Below are positions 26,163-34,037 of a DNA stretch of 64,000 nucleotides, in pieces. Position 1 is the first letter of the stretch. Each line of letters starts with the position of its first letter. Under the pieces are notes generated by a model that worked only from the letters and a program-made list of their open reading frames with translations, searched no databases and was not told the origin of the DNA. The translations under genes were made by a program, and so were the position numbers. The stretch is taken from NCBI RefSeq assembly GCF_018687575.1, contig NZ_CP061297.1, positions 1,246,821-1,310,820 on the forward strand. Reading direction: 5' to 3'. The stretch comes from Polynucleobacter asymbioticus. GTDB lineage: Bacteria > Pseudomonadota > Gammaproteobacteria > Burkholderiales > Burkholderiaceae.

Positions 26163-27881
26163 TTAAGCCTCTACCAAAATAGTTTCACCAGGTTTAATCA
26201 TCGTAAATTGAACTGGTTTATTTTTAATCATAAGCCCATCTTTACCCAACTGAACTGCAGTGAAGTAAGACTCCTCCAAAGAGCCGGGTTGAGGAAAATC
26301 ATCGCGATAATGAGCGCCCCTCGAGTTTTCTCTAGAGAGGGCAGCCTCTGTTACCGACTTACTTACCAAGATGAGATTACTTAAATTCATCCAATCTTGC
26401 CAGGTAATGCTGTATTCCCTCTGAATGTCGCCGACCCCCATTTGATGCAATTGCTGATCCAGTTGATCGAGCTTCACCCGGGCACGCAATAAACTTTCTC
26501 TCGTTCTAGAAATGCCCACATCATCCCACATACATTCTGCTAAGGCATCGCGGATCGCTTCAATATCTCCTGCCGGCTTCTCCAGTGGAGCCTCATGCGC
26601 CTGAATGCTGGCATGAACCTCATCCATATTGCATTCATGCAAACTCCGGGACGTTACCCAATTCGCCATTTCTTCACCGGCAATACCACCGAATACCGTT
26701 GAGTTAGCTACGCCATTACCACCCAGACGATTTGCACCGTGTACACCACCAGTATCCTCGCCTGCTGCAAATAGACCTGGCAACTCAGTACTGCAATCTG
26801 CCTTAAAAATCAAACCACCCATCATGTAGTGTGCAGTTGGAACAACCTCCACAAGATCTCCGGCTAAATCAAAGCCGCTATCGGCGCATCGCTCAACCAT
26901 GCCCTTGAATTGCTTACGAACATTATCTGGGCCAAGGTGACTCATCTGAATATAGACACCACCATTCGGTGTTGCTCTACCCGCCCTGATTTCAGAATTA
27001 ATGGAGCGCGAAACAATGTCTCGTGTAGCACGCTCATTGCGAGGATCATAGTTACCCATAAATCGCTCGTGATTGCCATTGAGTAAATATCCGCCTGCAC
27101 CGCGCAAACCTTCCTCAAGAACGGTTCCGGTCATCCTGGTGCCAGGCCCTGCCAACATGCCTGTTGGATGAAACTGCACCATCTCCATGTCACGCAGAGT
27201 GAGTCCAGCGCGCAGTGCCATAGCCAGGCCATCACAACTCTTGTCACCTGAGGGGGTGTGGTACTTGTACATTGTGGGCCCGCCACCAGTAGCCAAAAGC
27301 ACTGCTTTAGCTCTTACTAGCGTGAACTCACCAGTCTGCATATTCAGCATGAGCACTCCAGCTAAGGACTTACCGTCAGCACTATGAATTAGCTCAACCG
27401 CCCTATGCTCCTCAAGGCGATGGATTCCTCTGGCCCATACTTGCTCAGCAAGGCGACTAATAATTTCAATACCAGTCAAGTCACCTTTATGGACTGTGCG
27501 ATCGAAGGTTTGGCCAGCGAATGCCTTTTGATGCACTGTTCCGTCTGGATTGCGATCAAAGAAACAACCAAGCTCATTTTCAAGCTCATGAATACGTTCA
27601 ACTGCTTTGTTTACCAGTGTCCAGGCTAGCTCTTGGTCTGATAACCATTTGCCACCTTCAATCGTATCCATAAAATGGCGCTCAACTGAATCGCCCTCTG
27701 CCAAAGCGACGTTGTAGCCGCCTTGAACCATTCTGGTACAACCACACTTACCAAGCAGACCTTTTACAGCGATGGTGATGTGAAGATCTGGATTGGTTTG
27801 GTGGGCGTGCAGTGCTGCAAAAAGCCCTGCTCCACCAGAGCCTAAGATCAGGATGTCGGTTTCAAGAGTGGTAATGCTCAT
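26163..27881 (-). CDS. FAD-dependent succinate dehydrogenase/fumarate reductase-type flavoprotein
   Basis: 572 residues of the SdhA/FrdA family. It has the FAD fingerprint ILGSGGAGLFAALHA (residues about 11-25), the flavinylation-site region in VHKGDLTG, catalytic VQFHPTG with Arg of RxTG-type, DIVSR and PTAHYMMGG, and FAAGEDTGGVHGANRLGGNG. The ATG overlaps the stop of the fumarase beta gene by 4 bp. With the iron-sulfur and two cytochrome b-like subunits of the same operon it should form a membrane quinone-linked complex. Because the operon also carries a class I fumarase, it probably acts as succinate dehydrogenase or on a related dicarboxylate. Confidence 0.85.
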   Translation of the reverse strand: MSITTLETDILILGSGGAGLFAALHAHQTNPDLHITIAVKGLLGKCGCTRMVQGGYNVALAEGDSVERHFMDTIEGGKWLSDQELAWTLVNKAVERIHELENELGCFFDRNPDGTVHQKAFAGQTFDRTVHKGDLTGIEIISRLAEQVWARGIHRLEEHRAVELIHSADGKSLAGVLMLNMQTGEFTLVRAKAVLLATGGGPTMYKYHTPSGDKSCDGLAMALRAGLTLRDMEMVQFHPTGMLAGPGTRMTGTVLEEGLRGAGGYLLNGNHERFMGNYDPRNERATRDIVSRSINSEIRAGRATPNGGVYIQMSHLGPDNVRKQFKGMVERCADSGFDLAGDLVEVVPTAHYMMGGLIFKADCSTELPGLFAAGEDTGGVHGANRLGGNGVANSTVFGGIAGEEMANWVTSRSLHECNMDEVHASIQAHEAPLEKPAGDIEAIRDALAECMWDDVGISRTRESLLRARVKLDQLDQQLHQMGVGDIQREYSITWQDWMNLSNLILVSKSVTEAALSRENSRGAHYRDDFPQPGSLEESYFTAVQLGKDGLMIKNKPVQFTMIKPGETILVEA

Positions 27882-28489
27882 GACGGAATTCCTAGACTCT
27901 TTAATACAGCCTCTTTATTTCGAGCAACATCGCTTTTTACCTCTTGATAAATACTGCCGCCATGACTATCCATAGCGACTAATAGAGGGCCAAAGTCTTT
28001 AATCTTAAAACGCCAAAGTGACTCTGGATTGAGATCGTCCATATCAACATCTTCAATCTGCTCGATCCAGGTTGTTTCTAGTGCTGCCGTACCGCCAATG
28101 ATTGCAAGATACACACCACCAATTTCCTGGAAGGCTGCAGCAGATCCTTCGCGCATGCCACCCTTACCCACAATCATTCGTACGCCATTTTGAGTCATCA
28201 AGGGATGTGTAAAACGCTCCATACGATCTGATGTAGTAGTACCAATACAAATCGGCTGATATCCTGCCGGGAACCCCTCACTGACAGGGACCTTGCGCAC
28301 ATTCGGAGCCGTATGAATGACCGCGTGCCCATTAAGATCAAATCGGGTTTTTCTGCCCTTATCAAATAAGTGGATCTGCGTAGCATCCCGAATACCAAAC
28401 AAGGTGTTTTGCAAAGTCACCGTGTCATTAATGCGAAGCTTACGAATGTCAGCTTCGCTAACAGGAGTTGGAAGGTTGTAGTGGGCCAT
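27878..28489 (-). CDS. Class I fumarate hydratase / L-tartrate dehydratase beta subunit
   Basis: 203 residues of the FumA C-terminal/TtdB family. It has PVSEADIRKLRINDTVTLQNTLF near the start, and further on PICIGTTTSDRMERF, VGKGGMREGS and WRFKIKDFGPLLVAMDSHGGS. It supplies part of the active site of the two-subunit enzyme with the alpha subunit encoded 8 bp upstream. Sequence alone does not distinguish fumarase from L-tartrate dehydratase (TtdAB) or mesaconase activity. Operon context with an SDH-like complex favours fumarate or a methyl-substituted analogue. Confidence 0.8.
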   Translation of the reverse strand: MAHYNLPTPVSEADIRKLRINDTVTLQNTLFGIRDATQIHLFDKGRKTRFDLNGHAVIHTAPNVRKVPVSEGFPAGYQPICIGTTTSDRMERFTHPLMTQNGVRMIVGKGGMREGSAAAFQEIGGVYLAIIGGTAALETTWIEQIEDVDMDDLNPESLWRFKIKDFGPLLVAMDSHGGSIYQEVKSDVARNKEAVLKSLGIPS

Positions 28490-28497
28490 CTTTATTC

Positions 28498-29373
28498 CTA
28501 GAATCCGTAAGTCACACCGTCAGGCGTGAAAGTTGCTCGCGCCCTGCGAGCAGAATGGCACTGCATATTCACTGCGACAGGATTTAAGGTGATATGCGTG
28601 TGAGCAAGTTCTACATGAACAGCAAATGCCGTACCATCACCACCTAAACCTTGGGGACCAATGCCCAGCTTGTTCACAGCGGCAGTCAACTCCTGCTCCA
28701 ATTTAGCACCCTCTTCATCGCTGCATACACTACCCAATGCTCTTGTGGCAGCTCGCTTAGCCATCGCAACACATTGTTCAGATGTGCCGCCAATACCAAC
28801 CCCCACAATGGTTGGGGGGCAGGTCTTGCCTCCAGCAGATACAACGCTCTCTATAACAAAGGCTTTAACACCATTAATTCCATCAGCAGGAATGGCCATC
28901 TTTAAAAAGGAATTATTTTCCGAGCCACTTCCTTTGGGAACCATCTCAATCTCAAGCATTTGGTCATCGTCACAAAAATCAATACTGATTGCAGGCATAT
29001 CAATGCCGCAGGAAGTGTGATTATTTTTACGTGTAATAGGATGGACAACTGAGGAGCGTAGTGGATATTCAGTAGTTGCACGCTCACAGCCTTTGCGAAT
29101 AGCTGCCTTAAGCTCCATGCCATCAAGCTGAACATTGCGGCCAATCTTGACTTTGTAAATAGGTAAGCCAGTATCTTGGCAGAGAAGGTTATCCTCGCGC
29201 TCAGCTACTGAAATATTGGTGATCATCGTTTTTAAGACAACCTGGGCACGCGCATCGGACTCACCTTGATTTAAACGCTCAATACCAGCCTTCACATCAT
29301 CTGGCAGAACTTTTAAAGCACGGATATAGAGCTCCTTACAAGCCTCTTCAACTGCTTTCATTTGTAACTGCAT
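28498..29373 (-). CDS. Class I fumarate hydratase / L-tartrate dehydratase alpha subunit
   Basis: Start taken at ATG 29373 (291 residues); an in-frame TTG at 29385 is less likely. The protein carries the [4Fe-4S]-binding cysteines of class I fumarases in LLCQDTGLPIYKVKIG, HTSCGIDMPAI and GKTCPPTIVGVGIGG, and the PKGSGSEN motif. These oxygen-sensitive enzymes hydrate fumarate to malate or dehydrate L-tartrate. It follows the cytochrome b subunit gene by about 12 bp. Dependence on Fe-S assembly fits the ISC operon in the window. Confidence 0.83.
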   Translation of the reverse strand: MQLQMKAVEEACKELYIRALKVLPDDVKAGIERLNQGESDARAQVVLKTMITNISVAEREDNLLCQDTGLPIYKVKIGRNVQLDGMELKAAIRKGCERATTEYPLRSSVVHPITRKNNHTSCGIDMPAISIDFCDDDQMLEIEMVPKGSGSENNSFLKMAIPADGINGVKAFVIESVVSAGGKTCPPTIVGVGIGGTSEQCVAMAKRAATRALGSVCSDEEGAKLEQELTAAVNKLGIGPQGLGGDGTAFAVHVELAHTHITLNPVAVNMQCHSARRARATFTPDGVTYGF

Positions 29374-29385
29374 CGCATTACCCAA

Positions 29386-29745
29386 TCAGTTTGCTAAATA
29401 CAAAAATAGAAGGCCACAAGCTATGCCGAATAAGATGGCTGCTTGCGTCCAAGCCTTACGAAGGCCGCGCCACGGACCAAACTCAATCATGAGCAGTCGA
29501 ATGCCACCGACCAAATGAATGGCTAGCAAAATAACGAGAGCCCATTCACCAAATTTGAATATCCAAAAATCAGTTAGACCTAAATAGCGCTCAAAGCCAC
29601 TAGCTCCACGTAATGACTGAGAAAGCATTAAGAAATGCAAAGGAATAAAACAAGCTAATAACAAGCCAGAGAAACGATGGCATGCGAAGGCAAAATAAGA
29701 GAGATGACTTTTTGCGCGTAAATCGAGTGTTGGCCTAGATCTCAT
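29386..29745 (-). CDS. Succinate dehydrogenase/fumarate reductase cytochrome b-type subunit (second)
   Basis: Start taken at ATG 29745, which overlaps the previous stop (ATGA); earlier in-frame starts lie inside the upstream gene. The 119-residue protein has three transmembrane helices (about 15-40, 56-80, 95-117). It contains CHRFSGLLLACFIPLHFLML and LLAIHLVGGIRLL, with His residues suitable for heme b or quinone binding, typical of SdhC-like subunits. It anchors the complex with the neighbouring 116-aa subunit. Confidence 0.75.
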   Translation of the reverse strand: MRSRPTLDLRAKSHLSYFAFACHRFSGLLLACFIPLHFLMLSQSLRGASGFERYLGLTDFWIFKFGEWALVILLAIHLVGGIRLLMIEFGPWRGLRKAWTQAAILFGIACGLLFLYLAN

Positions 29746-30092
29746 GGAGTACCTCCGGTATAGAGGCCAATCACCGCTGTAGTTCCGAGAATAATAATGA
29801 GAGCCCCTAGGATCCAAGATAGCGCCTTGGAAACAAATCCCTTGCAACATGTTTCTTCGAGAATATTAGCCAATCCAATAGGTGCATGCACAAAACAGGC
29901 CAAGACAAAAATCTCATAAAAAATAGCAAAGGCGATATTGCCTTGGGTGCGCCCCAAGATCTCTTCAGCGGTTAAGCCGCCTCGAATTGCGTAGAAAATA
30001 ATCATGAGATGAATTGCCACGCACAGGCCCAAAACCATTGCACTAATTCTTTGGGCATACCAAAGTTTCGCCTGCAATACTCCTTGGCTCAT
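29742..30092 (-). CDS. Succinate dehydrogenase/fumarate reductase cytochrome b-type subunit (first)
   Basis: 116 residues with three predicted transmembrane helices and the pattern YAQRISAMVLGLCVAIHLMIIFYAIRGG, where Arg-Ile-Ser and His are typical quinone/heme-site residues in Sdh/Frd anchors. The ATG overlaps the stop of the iron-sulfur gene by 4 bp. Together with the next gene it likely forms the membrane anchor. Confidence 0.75.
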   Translation of the reverse strand: MSQGVLQAKLWYAQRISAMVLGLCVAIHLMIIFYAIRGGLTAEEILGRTQGNIAFAIFYEIFVLACFVHAPIGLANILEETCCKGFVSKALSWILGALIIILGTTAVIGLYTGGTP

Positions 30093-30820
30093 AACTTACC
30101 CCACTTGCTGCCACGCACTGCAGCCCTGGCTACTAGTTTCTTAAGACCAGCAATGCTGGCTGTAGGTTCCAGCTTCTTGGGACAGCGCTCAGTACAAGAT
30201 CCCTGCGTATGACATGCATGACAACCTTCATCACCAGCAACAGCACGCAGGCGATCCAATTGCTGCACATCACGCACATCGTTTGTTAGTGTCCAAGCAC
30301 GATTCAGGGCTGCAGGGCCAAGATAGTTGGGGCGCTTTTCAACAACCTCACAAGAGGAATAGCAAACTCCACAACCAATACATTCGATGCCAGCATTAGC
30401 CAACTGGCGCTCAATCGATTCTGGCTCTACTTTCGCAAAATTATCATGACGTGTTTTATCGCCCTTGAAGAAACCGACAGCACCTTTCCACTTGTTAAAG
30501 AACTCTCGCATATCTGTTGCAAGATCTTTAATGACAGGAAGATTATTTAAGGGTGCGATCTCAAGTGAGTCACCCTCCACAATCTGAGAAACGTGCGTGC
30601 GACATGTCCAGCGAGCAACGCCATTCACTGTCATAGCGCAAGAACCACACATACCAACTCGACAAGCGAAGCGATAACTTAGGGTTGGATCGAGCTTGCG
30701 CTGAATATAGGTAACAACATCCAGCACCGTTTGATTTGGATTTCGAGGCACCAAATACTCAACAAACTCACCTTCTTGAGCACCGCGCCAGACTTTGACT
30801 TTGAGATCTACATTGGACAT
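30089..30820 (-). CDS. Succinate dehydrogenase/fumarate reductase iron-sulfur subunit
   Basis: I use ATG 30820 (MSNVDLKVKVWRG), 243 residues; the open frame runs 44 codons further, but that part has no protein-like pattern and overlaps the LysR gene. Clusters are visible in order: [2Fe-2S] CRVGMCGSCAMTVNG with a downstream CRTHV, then [4Fe-4S] CIGCGVCYSSCE and CHTQGSCTERCP. It transfers electrons from the flavoprotein to the quinone site. It is first in the seven-gene minus-strand operon and is separated from the LysR gene by 82 bp. Confidence 0.87.
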   Translation of the reverse strand: MSNVDLKVKVWRGAQEGEFVEYLVPRNPNQTVLDVVTYIQRKLDPTLSYRFACRVGMCGSCAMTVNGVARWTCRTHVSQIVEGDSLEIAPLNNLPVIKDLATDMREFFNKWKGAVGFFKGDKTRHDNFAKVEPESIERQLANAGIECIGCGVCYSSCEVVEKRPNYLGPAALNRAWTLTNDVRDVQQLDRLRAVAGDEGCHACHTQGSCTERCPKKLEPTASIAGLKKLVARAAVRGSKWGKL

Positions 30821-30902
30821 GGCCTGATTATATCGATAGATAGTAAAAAATAAATCGAATATAATTTTCTTTGAGATAAATAAATACTTTATATTTAATA
30901 CC
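30821..30902. promoter_or_regulatory. Divergent promoter region of the sdh/fum-like operon and lysR
   Basis: 82 bp, very AT-rich. On the minus strand a perfect -10, TATAAT, lies at 30832-30827, only 6 bp before the ATG at 30820, so this transcript may be leaderless. The short divergent space is the usual place for LysR binding sites, and several ATA/TAT half-sites are present, but no single T-N11-A box stands out. Confidence 0.5.
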
Positions 30903-31802
30903 ATGCCTAGCATCCGAGTACTCAAAAACTTCCTGGCCATTTCAAGACACAAGAGCGTGGCGGCGGCTGCACGTGAGATAGGTCTTACGGCTGCCGCTGC
31001 GGGTCAGCAATTGCAGCAATTAGAGGCAGATATTGGTGTTGAGCTTTTTGACAGAACCAAGCGCTCTATGACCTTAAATCATCATGGCAGAGCCTTAGTT
31101 GAGCCAATCCAAGAAATCATCGCACGCTATGAAGCCTTGGGCTCTGACTTTAAATCTGAACTTAGCGGAACTATTGTTCTAGGTGCCCTCGTTTCAACCT
31201 TAATGGGAGCATTTGGAAACACATTGAATGAGCTCAAGCAGAACTACCCAGAACTCGAAATCAAACTCATTGCAGGTCTTTCGAATAACTTTCTTGATCA
31301 GGTAATTGAAGGCAGTCTAGATGCGGCGATTGTGACCGAATCCCCCTACGCATTACCGCAGAACATTCAATGGACGGAGTTATATACGGAGCCAATGGTT
31401 CTCATTTCTCCGGCCCGCACCAGCAAAAAAGGCGCTACACCCAAAGAGATTGCCAATGAACTGCCATTTATGCGCTTCGAAAGAAATACTTGGACAGGTC
31501 ACCTAGTAGATCAAACTATTCGAGCAAACAAACTCAGCATTAAAGAAGGCATGGAACTCAATTCAGTTGAGGCGATTATTGAACTTGTCAGACAGGGACT
31601 TGGGTACTCAATTGTTCCCAAACTTGCCAATGTATCCTGGGATAACGATCGCCAACTCAAAATCTCCGCACTCCCCGGCAAAACGATTTTCCGAAAAGTG
31701 GGTTTGCTGGAAAAACGCAAACACTCACGTGAAAATATCACCCAAGAAATTAAAAAGTACTTCCTAGATGAGGTATCTGCAAAAAGAAAAGCCACCCCTT
31801 AG
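30903..31802 (+). CDS. LysR family transcriptional regulator
   Basis: 299 residues. The N-terminal winged helix (residues 1-60: VLKNFLAISRHKSVAAAAREIGLTAAAAGQQLQQLEADIGVELFDRTKR) is followed by a LysR substrate-binding domain from about 90 to 290. It is divergent from the sdh/fum-like operon with an 82-bp gap, so it most likely controls that operon in response to a pathway intermediate. The ligand is unknown. Its stop lies within a short hairpin (31789-31810). Confidence 0.87.
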   Translation: MPSIRVLKNFLAISRHKSVAAAAREIGLTAAAAGQQLQQLEADIGVELFDRTKRSMTLNHHGRALVEPIQEIIARYEALGSDFKSELSGTIVLGALVSTLMGAFGNTLNELKQNYPELEIKLIAGLSNNFLDQVIEGSLDAAIVTESPYALPQNIQWTELYTEPMVLISPARTSKKGATPKEIANELPFMRFERNTWTGHLVDQTIRANKLSIKEGMELNSVEAIIELVRQGLGYSIVPKLANVSWDNDRQLKISALPGKTIFRKVGLLEKRKHSRENITQEIKKYFLDEVSAKRKATP

Positions 31803-31810
31803 GGTGGCTT
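31789..31810 (+). terminator. Weak hairpin at the end of the LysR gene
   Basis: AAGCCACCC (31789-31797), loop CTTA, GGGTGGCTT (31802-31810). It is a perfect 9-bp stem, but no T-run follows, so termination would be inefficient or rho-assisted. The same stem type with a T-run occurs at 33631-33661. Confidence 0.4.
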
Positions 31811-31992
31811 GAAAGAAAATCTATGGAGGTAAAACTAAAGAATGAACAACAAGTTCATCGTATTCCCCTGCCCCCTCCCTGAATTATTGTTTTGCCTGCT
31901 TTAAGTGCGTTATGCTTTAATTTGGTGCATATTTTCAGATATGTGCCATTCGGTAAAATCAATACATATTCAACCTATATAAAGGGGTGCCA

Positions 31993-33198
31993 ATGTTGGC
32001 AACAAAGAAGATGGGCATTCCATCTCGTTTCATAGCAAGTCTACTCTCGGCTGCACTCATTATTCCTGCGACAGCTCCTGTGGCATATGCCCAGAACACG
32101 AGCCAACAGCAGACAGCAAAGCTTACGCAAGCACAACTAGAAGCCTTGGTAGCGCCGATCGCTCTCTACCCAGATGCACTAGTCTCACAAGTGCTGATGG
32201 CATCGACCTACCCTTTGGAGATTGCTGAGGCATCCAATTGGGTTAAATCCAATGCCAACTTAAAAGGTGATGCTCTGAATAAAGCATTGCAGCAGCAAAA
32301 CTGGGATGCCAGCGTCAAATCTTTAGTGTCATTTCCACCGGTACTGGAGATGATGGGCTCTCAATTAAGCTGGACTCAACAATTGGGTAATGCAGTTTTG
32401 GCTCAGCAATCTGATGCCATGAATGCTATCCAAGCATTGCGTGCCAAGGCGAAAAAAGCCGGCACATTGGAGTCAAACTCTCAGCAGACAGTTAGCACTC
32501 AAGGTAGTGGCAGCAGTCAGACCATCATCATTGAGCCTGCGAACCCTCAAGTTGTCTATGTCCCCACTTATAACCCAACCGTTGTTTATGGTGCATGGGC
32601 CTACCCAGCATATCCTCCATACGCCTACTATCCACCTGGATACGTAGCGGGCACTGCCCTCCTCTCCTTTGGGGTTGGCATGGCAGTTGGAGCAGCACTT
32701 TGGGGTGGTTGCCATTGGGGTGGCGGTTATGGCGGTGGATCGCTGACCGTAAACAACAATAACTTCAACAATTTCAATAAGAACACCAACAATAACTGGA
32801 ACGGCAATCGCAATGGTGGGTCCAGCGACTGGAAACCAGATCAGCAACGCCGCAATGCCAATCTTGGTGGAGGCGCCGGAGCGAACGCGAGTCGCGACGC
32901 TGAGCGTGATCAATTACGCCAGAACCTCCAACGTGGAGATTTGAGCGGCAATCGTGCTGGCGATCGAGCTGCAAATCGCTCGGGTGCCGATCGAACAGGT
33001 GACAGAAGTAGCGCTGACCGCGGCGGTAATTTTGGTGGCGGAGATCGTGCTGCTAGCCGAACTTCCGGTGGTGGTGATCGATTTGGTGGCGGTGGCGGAT
33101 TTGGCGATACACGCGGTGCTCGCTTTGATGGCGGCGGTGATCACTTTGGTGGTGGCCATGGTGGTGGCTTTGGCGGTGGTGGTCGTGGTCGCCGCTAA
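31993..33198 (+). CDS. Secreted DUF3300 protein with Gly/Asn/Arg-rich tail
   Basis: Start set at ATG 31993 after RBS AAAGGGG; 401 residues. A signal peptide (residues 1-34, ending ATAPVAYAQ) precedes the DUF3300 domain (about 45-210), with LVAPIALYPDALVSQVLMASTYPLEIAEASNWVK split across the characteristic ALYPDALVSQ motif, and PQVVYVPTYNPTVVYGAW. A Pro/Tyr-rich stretch and then a long low-complexity region rich in Gly, Asn, Arg and Asp fill residues 235-401. The function of DUF3300 is unknown; the location is presumably periplasm or envelope. Confidence 0.8.
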   Translation: MLATKKMGIPSRFIASLLSAALIIPATAPVAYAQNTSQQQTAKLTQAQLEALVAPIALYPDALVSQVLMASTYPLEIAEASNWVKSNANLKGDALNKALQQQNWDASVKSLVSFPPVLEMMGSQLSWTQQLGNAVLAQQSDAMNAIQALRAKAKKAGTLESNSQQTVSTQGSGSSQTIIIEPANPQVVYVPTYNPTVVYGAWAYPAYPPYAYYPPGYVAGTALLSFGVGMAVGAALWGGCHWGGGYGGGSLTVNNNNFNNFNKNTNNNWNGNRNGGSSDWKPDQQRRNANLGGGAGANASRDAERDQLRQNLQRGDLSGNRAGDRAANRSGADRTGDRSSADRGGNFGGGDRAASRTSGGGDRFGGGGGFGDTRGARFDGGGDHFGGGHGGGFGGGGRGRR

Positions 33199-33250
33199 TT
33201 ACTCACGCTTATCTACATTGACATATATAAAATTGATTAAAGGAATGAAC

Positions 33251-33595
33251 ATGAAGAAATTTTTAATTGCAGCTACCCTAGCCTTCGGAATGGCAACTAG
33301 CATGCAAGCAGCCAACGCAACTACTACTGATGAACTGCTTCAATACTGCAAAGGCGATGGAAGCACAAACGTTACTTGCCAAATTTATGGCCAAGCTGTT
33401 TATGACACCTACCTTGCAACACGTAACCCAAAAACTGCTCCTAGTAAGATTTGCGTCAAGCAACCTGCACCATCACGTATTCAGGTGGTAGATGAATACA
33501 TTGCCTGGGCCAATGCAAACCCATCTAACGGACCAAAACCAGCAGCAGAAACGATGTTGAAGTTTTTAGAGGGTGTGTTCCCTTGCGGAAAGTAA
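33251..33595 (+). CDS. Small periplasmic Rap1a/Tai-like protein
   Basis: ATG 33251 fits RBS AAAGGA (33239-33243) better than ATG 33245, giving 114 residues. A signal peptide (residues 1-20, MKKFLIAATLAFGMATSMQA) is followed by a domain with four Cys, typical of Rap1a/Tai: LLQYCKGDGSTNVTCQIYG, then KICVKQP and LEGVFPC. Rap1a family proteins in type VI systems are immunity proteins, but many relatives occur without T6SS and have unknown roles. No toxin gene is adjacent here, so immunity is not supported. Confidence 0.65.
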   Translation: MKKFLIAATLAFGMATSMQAANATTTDELLQYCKGDGSTNVTCQIYGQAVYDTYLATRNPKTAPSKICVKQPAPSRIQVVDEYIAWANANPSNGPKPAAETMLKFLEGVFPCGK

Positions 33596-33630
33596 TGCAT
33601 TCAATTGCTTGATCTTCTAATCTAGCATTA

Positions 33631-33661
33631 AAAAAGCCACCCCTAGGGTGGCTTTTTGTTT
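33631..33661. terminator. Rho-independent terminator (bidirectional)
   Basis: AAAAGCCACCC with GGGTGGCTTTTT and loop CTA, flanked by A's and T's, lying between the Rap1a-like gene and the convergent fdx gene. It can terminate both directions. Confidence 0.9.
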
Positions 33662-33680
33662 CTTGAAAACTTTAAATCAA

Positions 33681-34019
33681 TTAATGATTTTCTTTGGCGT
33701 GATTGATAGAGTACTTCGGAATCTCAATCACCAGATCCTGACGTGCAACAATTGCTTGGCAAGACAATCGTGACTGGGGATTCAGACCCCATGCGCGATC
33801 AAGCAAGTCCTCTTCATTCTCATCAGGCTCATTAAGGCTCTGATAACCCTCTTTCACAATCACGTGACAGGTAGTGCAAGCACAAACCATATCGCAAGCA
33901 TGTTCAATTGGAATATTGTTTTCTAGCAAGGCTTCACAAACAGAGGTACCTGGAGTTACTTCCAGCACAGCGCCTTCGGGGCAATACTCGCTATGGGGTA
34001 GAACAACGATCTGAGTCAT
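33681..34019 (-). CDS. fdx: ISC-type [2Fe-2S] ferredoxin
   Basis: 112 residues of the adrenodoxin-like ISC ferredoxin class. Cluster ligands are in HACDMVCACTTCHVIV (three Cys spaced as in Fdx) and LSCQAI. It donates electrons for cluster assembly on IscU or for persulfide reduction. It is last in the ISC operon, 18 bp after hscA. Confidence 0.94.
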   Translation of the reverse strand: MTQIVVLPHSEYCPEGAVLEVTPGTSVCEALLENNIPIEHACDMVCACTTCHVIVKEGYQSLNEPDENEEDLLDRAWGLNPQSRLSCQAIVARQDLVIEIPKYSINHAKENH

Positions 34020-34037
34020 CTTAATAATTTTCTTTTC

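Noticed and set aside
30821..30952. 44-residue N-terminal extension of the iron-sulfur subunit
   Set aside because: It overlaps the LysR start, has no family similarity and no RBS; ATG 30820 is the family-like start.
32473..33159. Several minus-strand ORFs rich in Thr/Ala/Val opposite the DUF3300 tail
   Set aside because: They mirror the Gly/Asn/Arg low-complexity repeat and have no independent signals.
32760..33190. Possible DNA repeat array in the DUF3300 gene
   Set aside because: The repeats are degenerate codons for Gly/Asn/Arg, not exact DNA repeats; no CRISPR-like units with constant spacing occur anywhere in the window.
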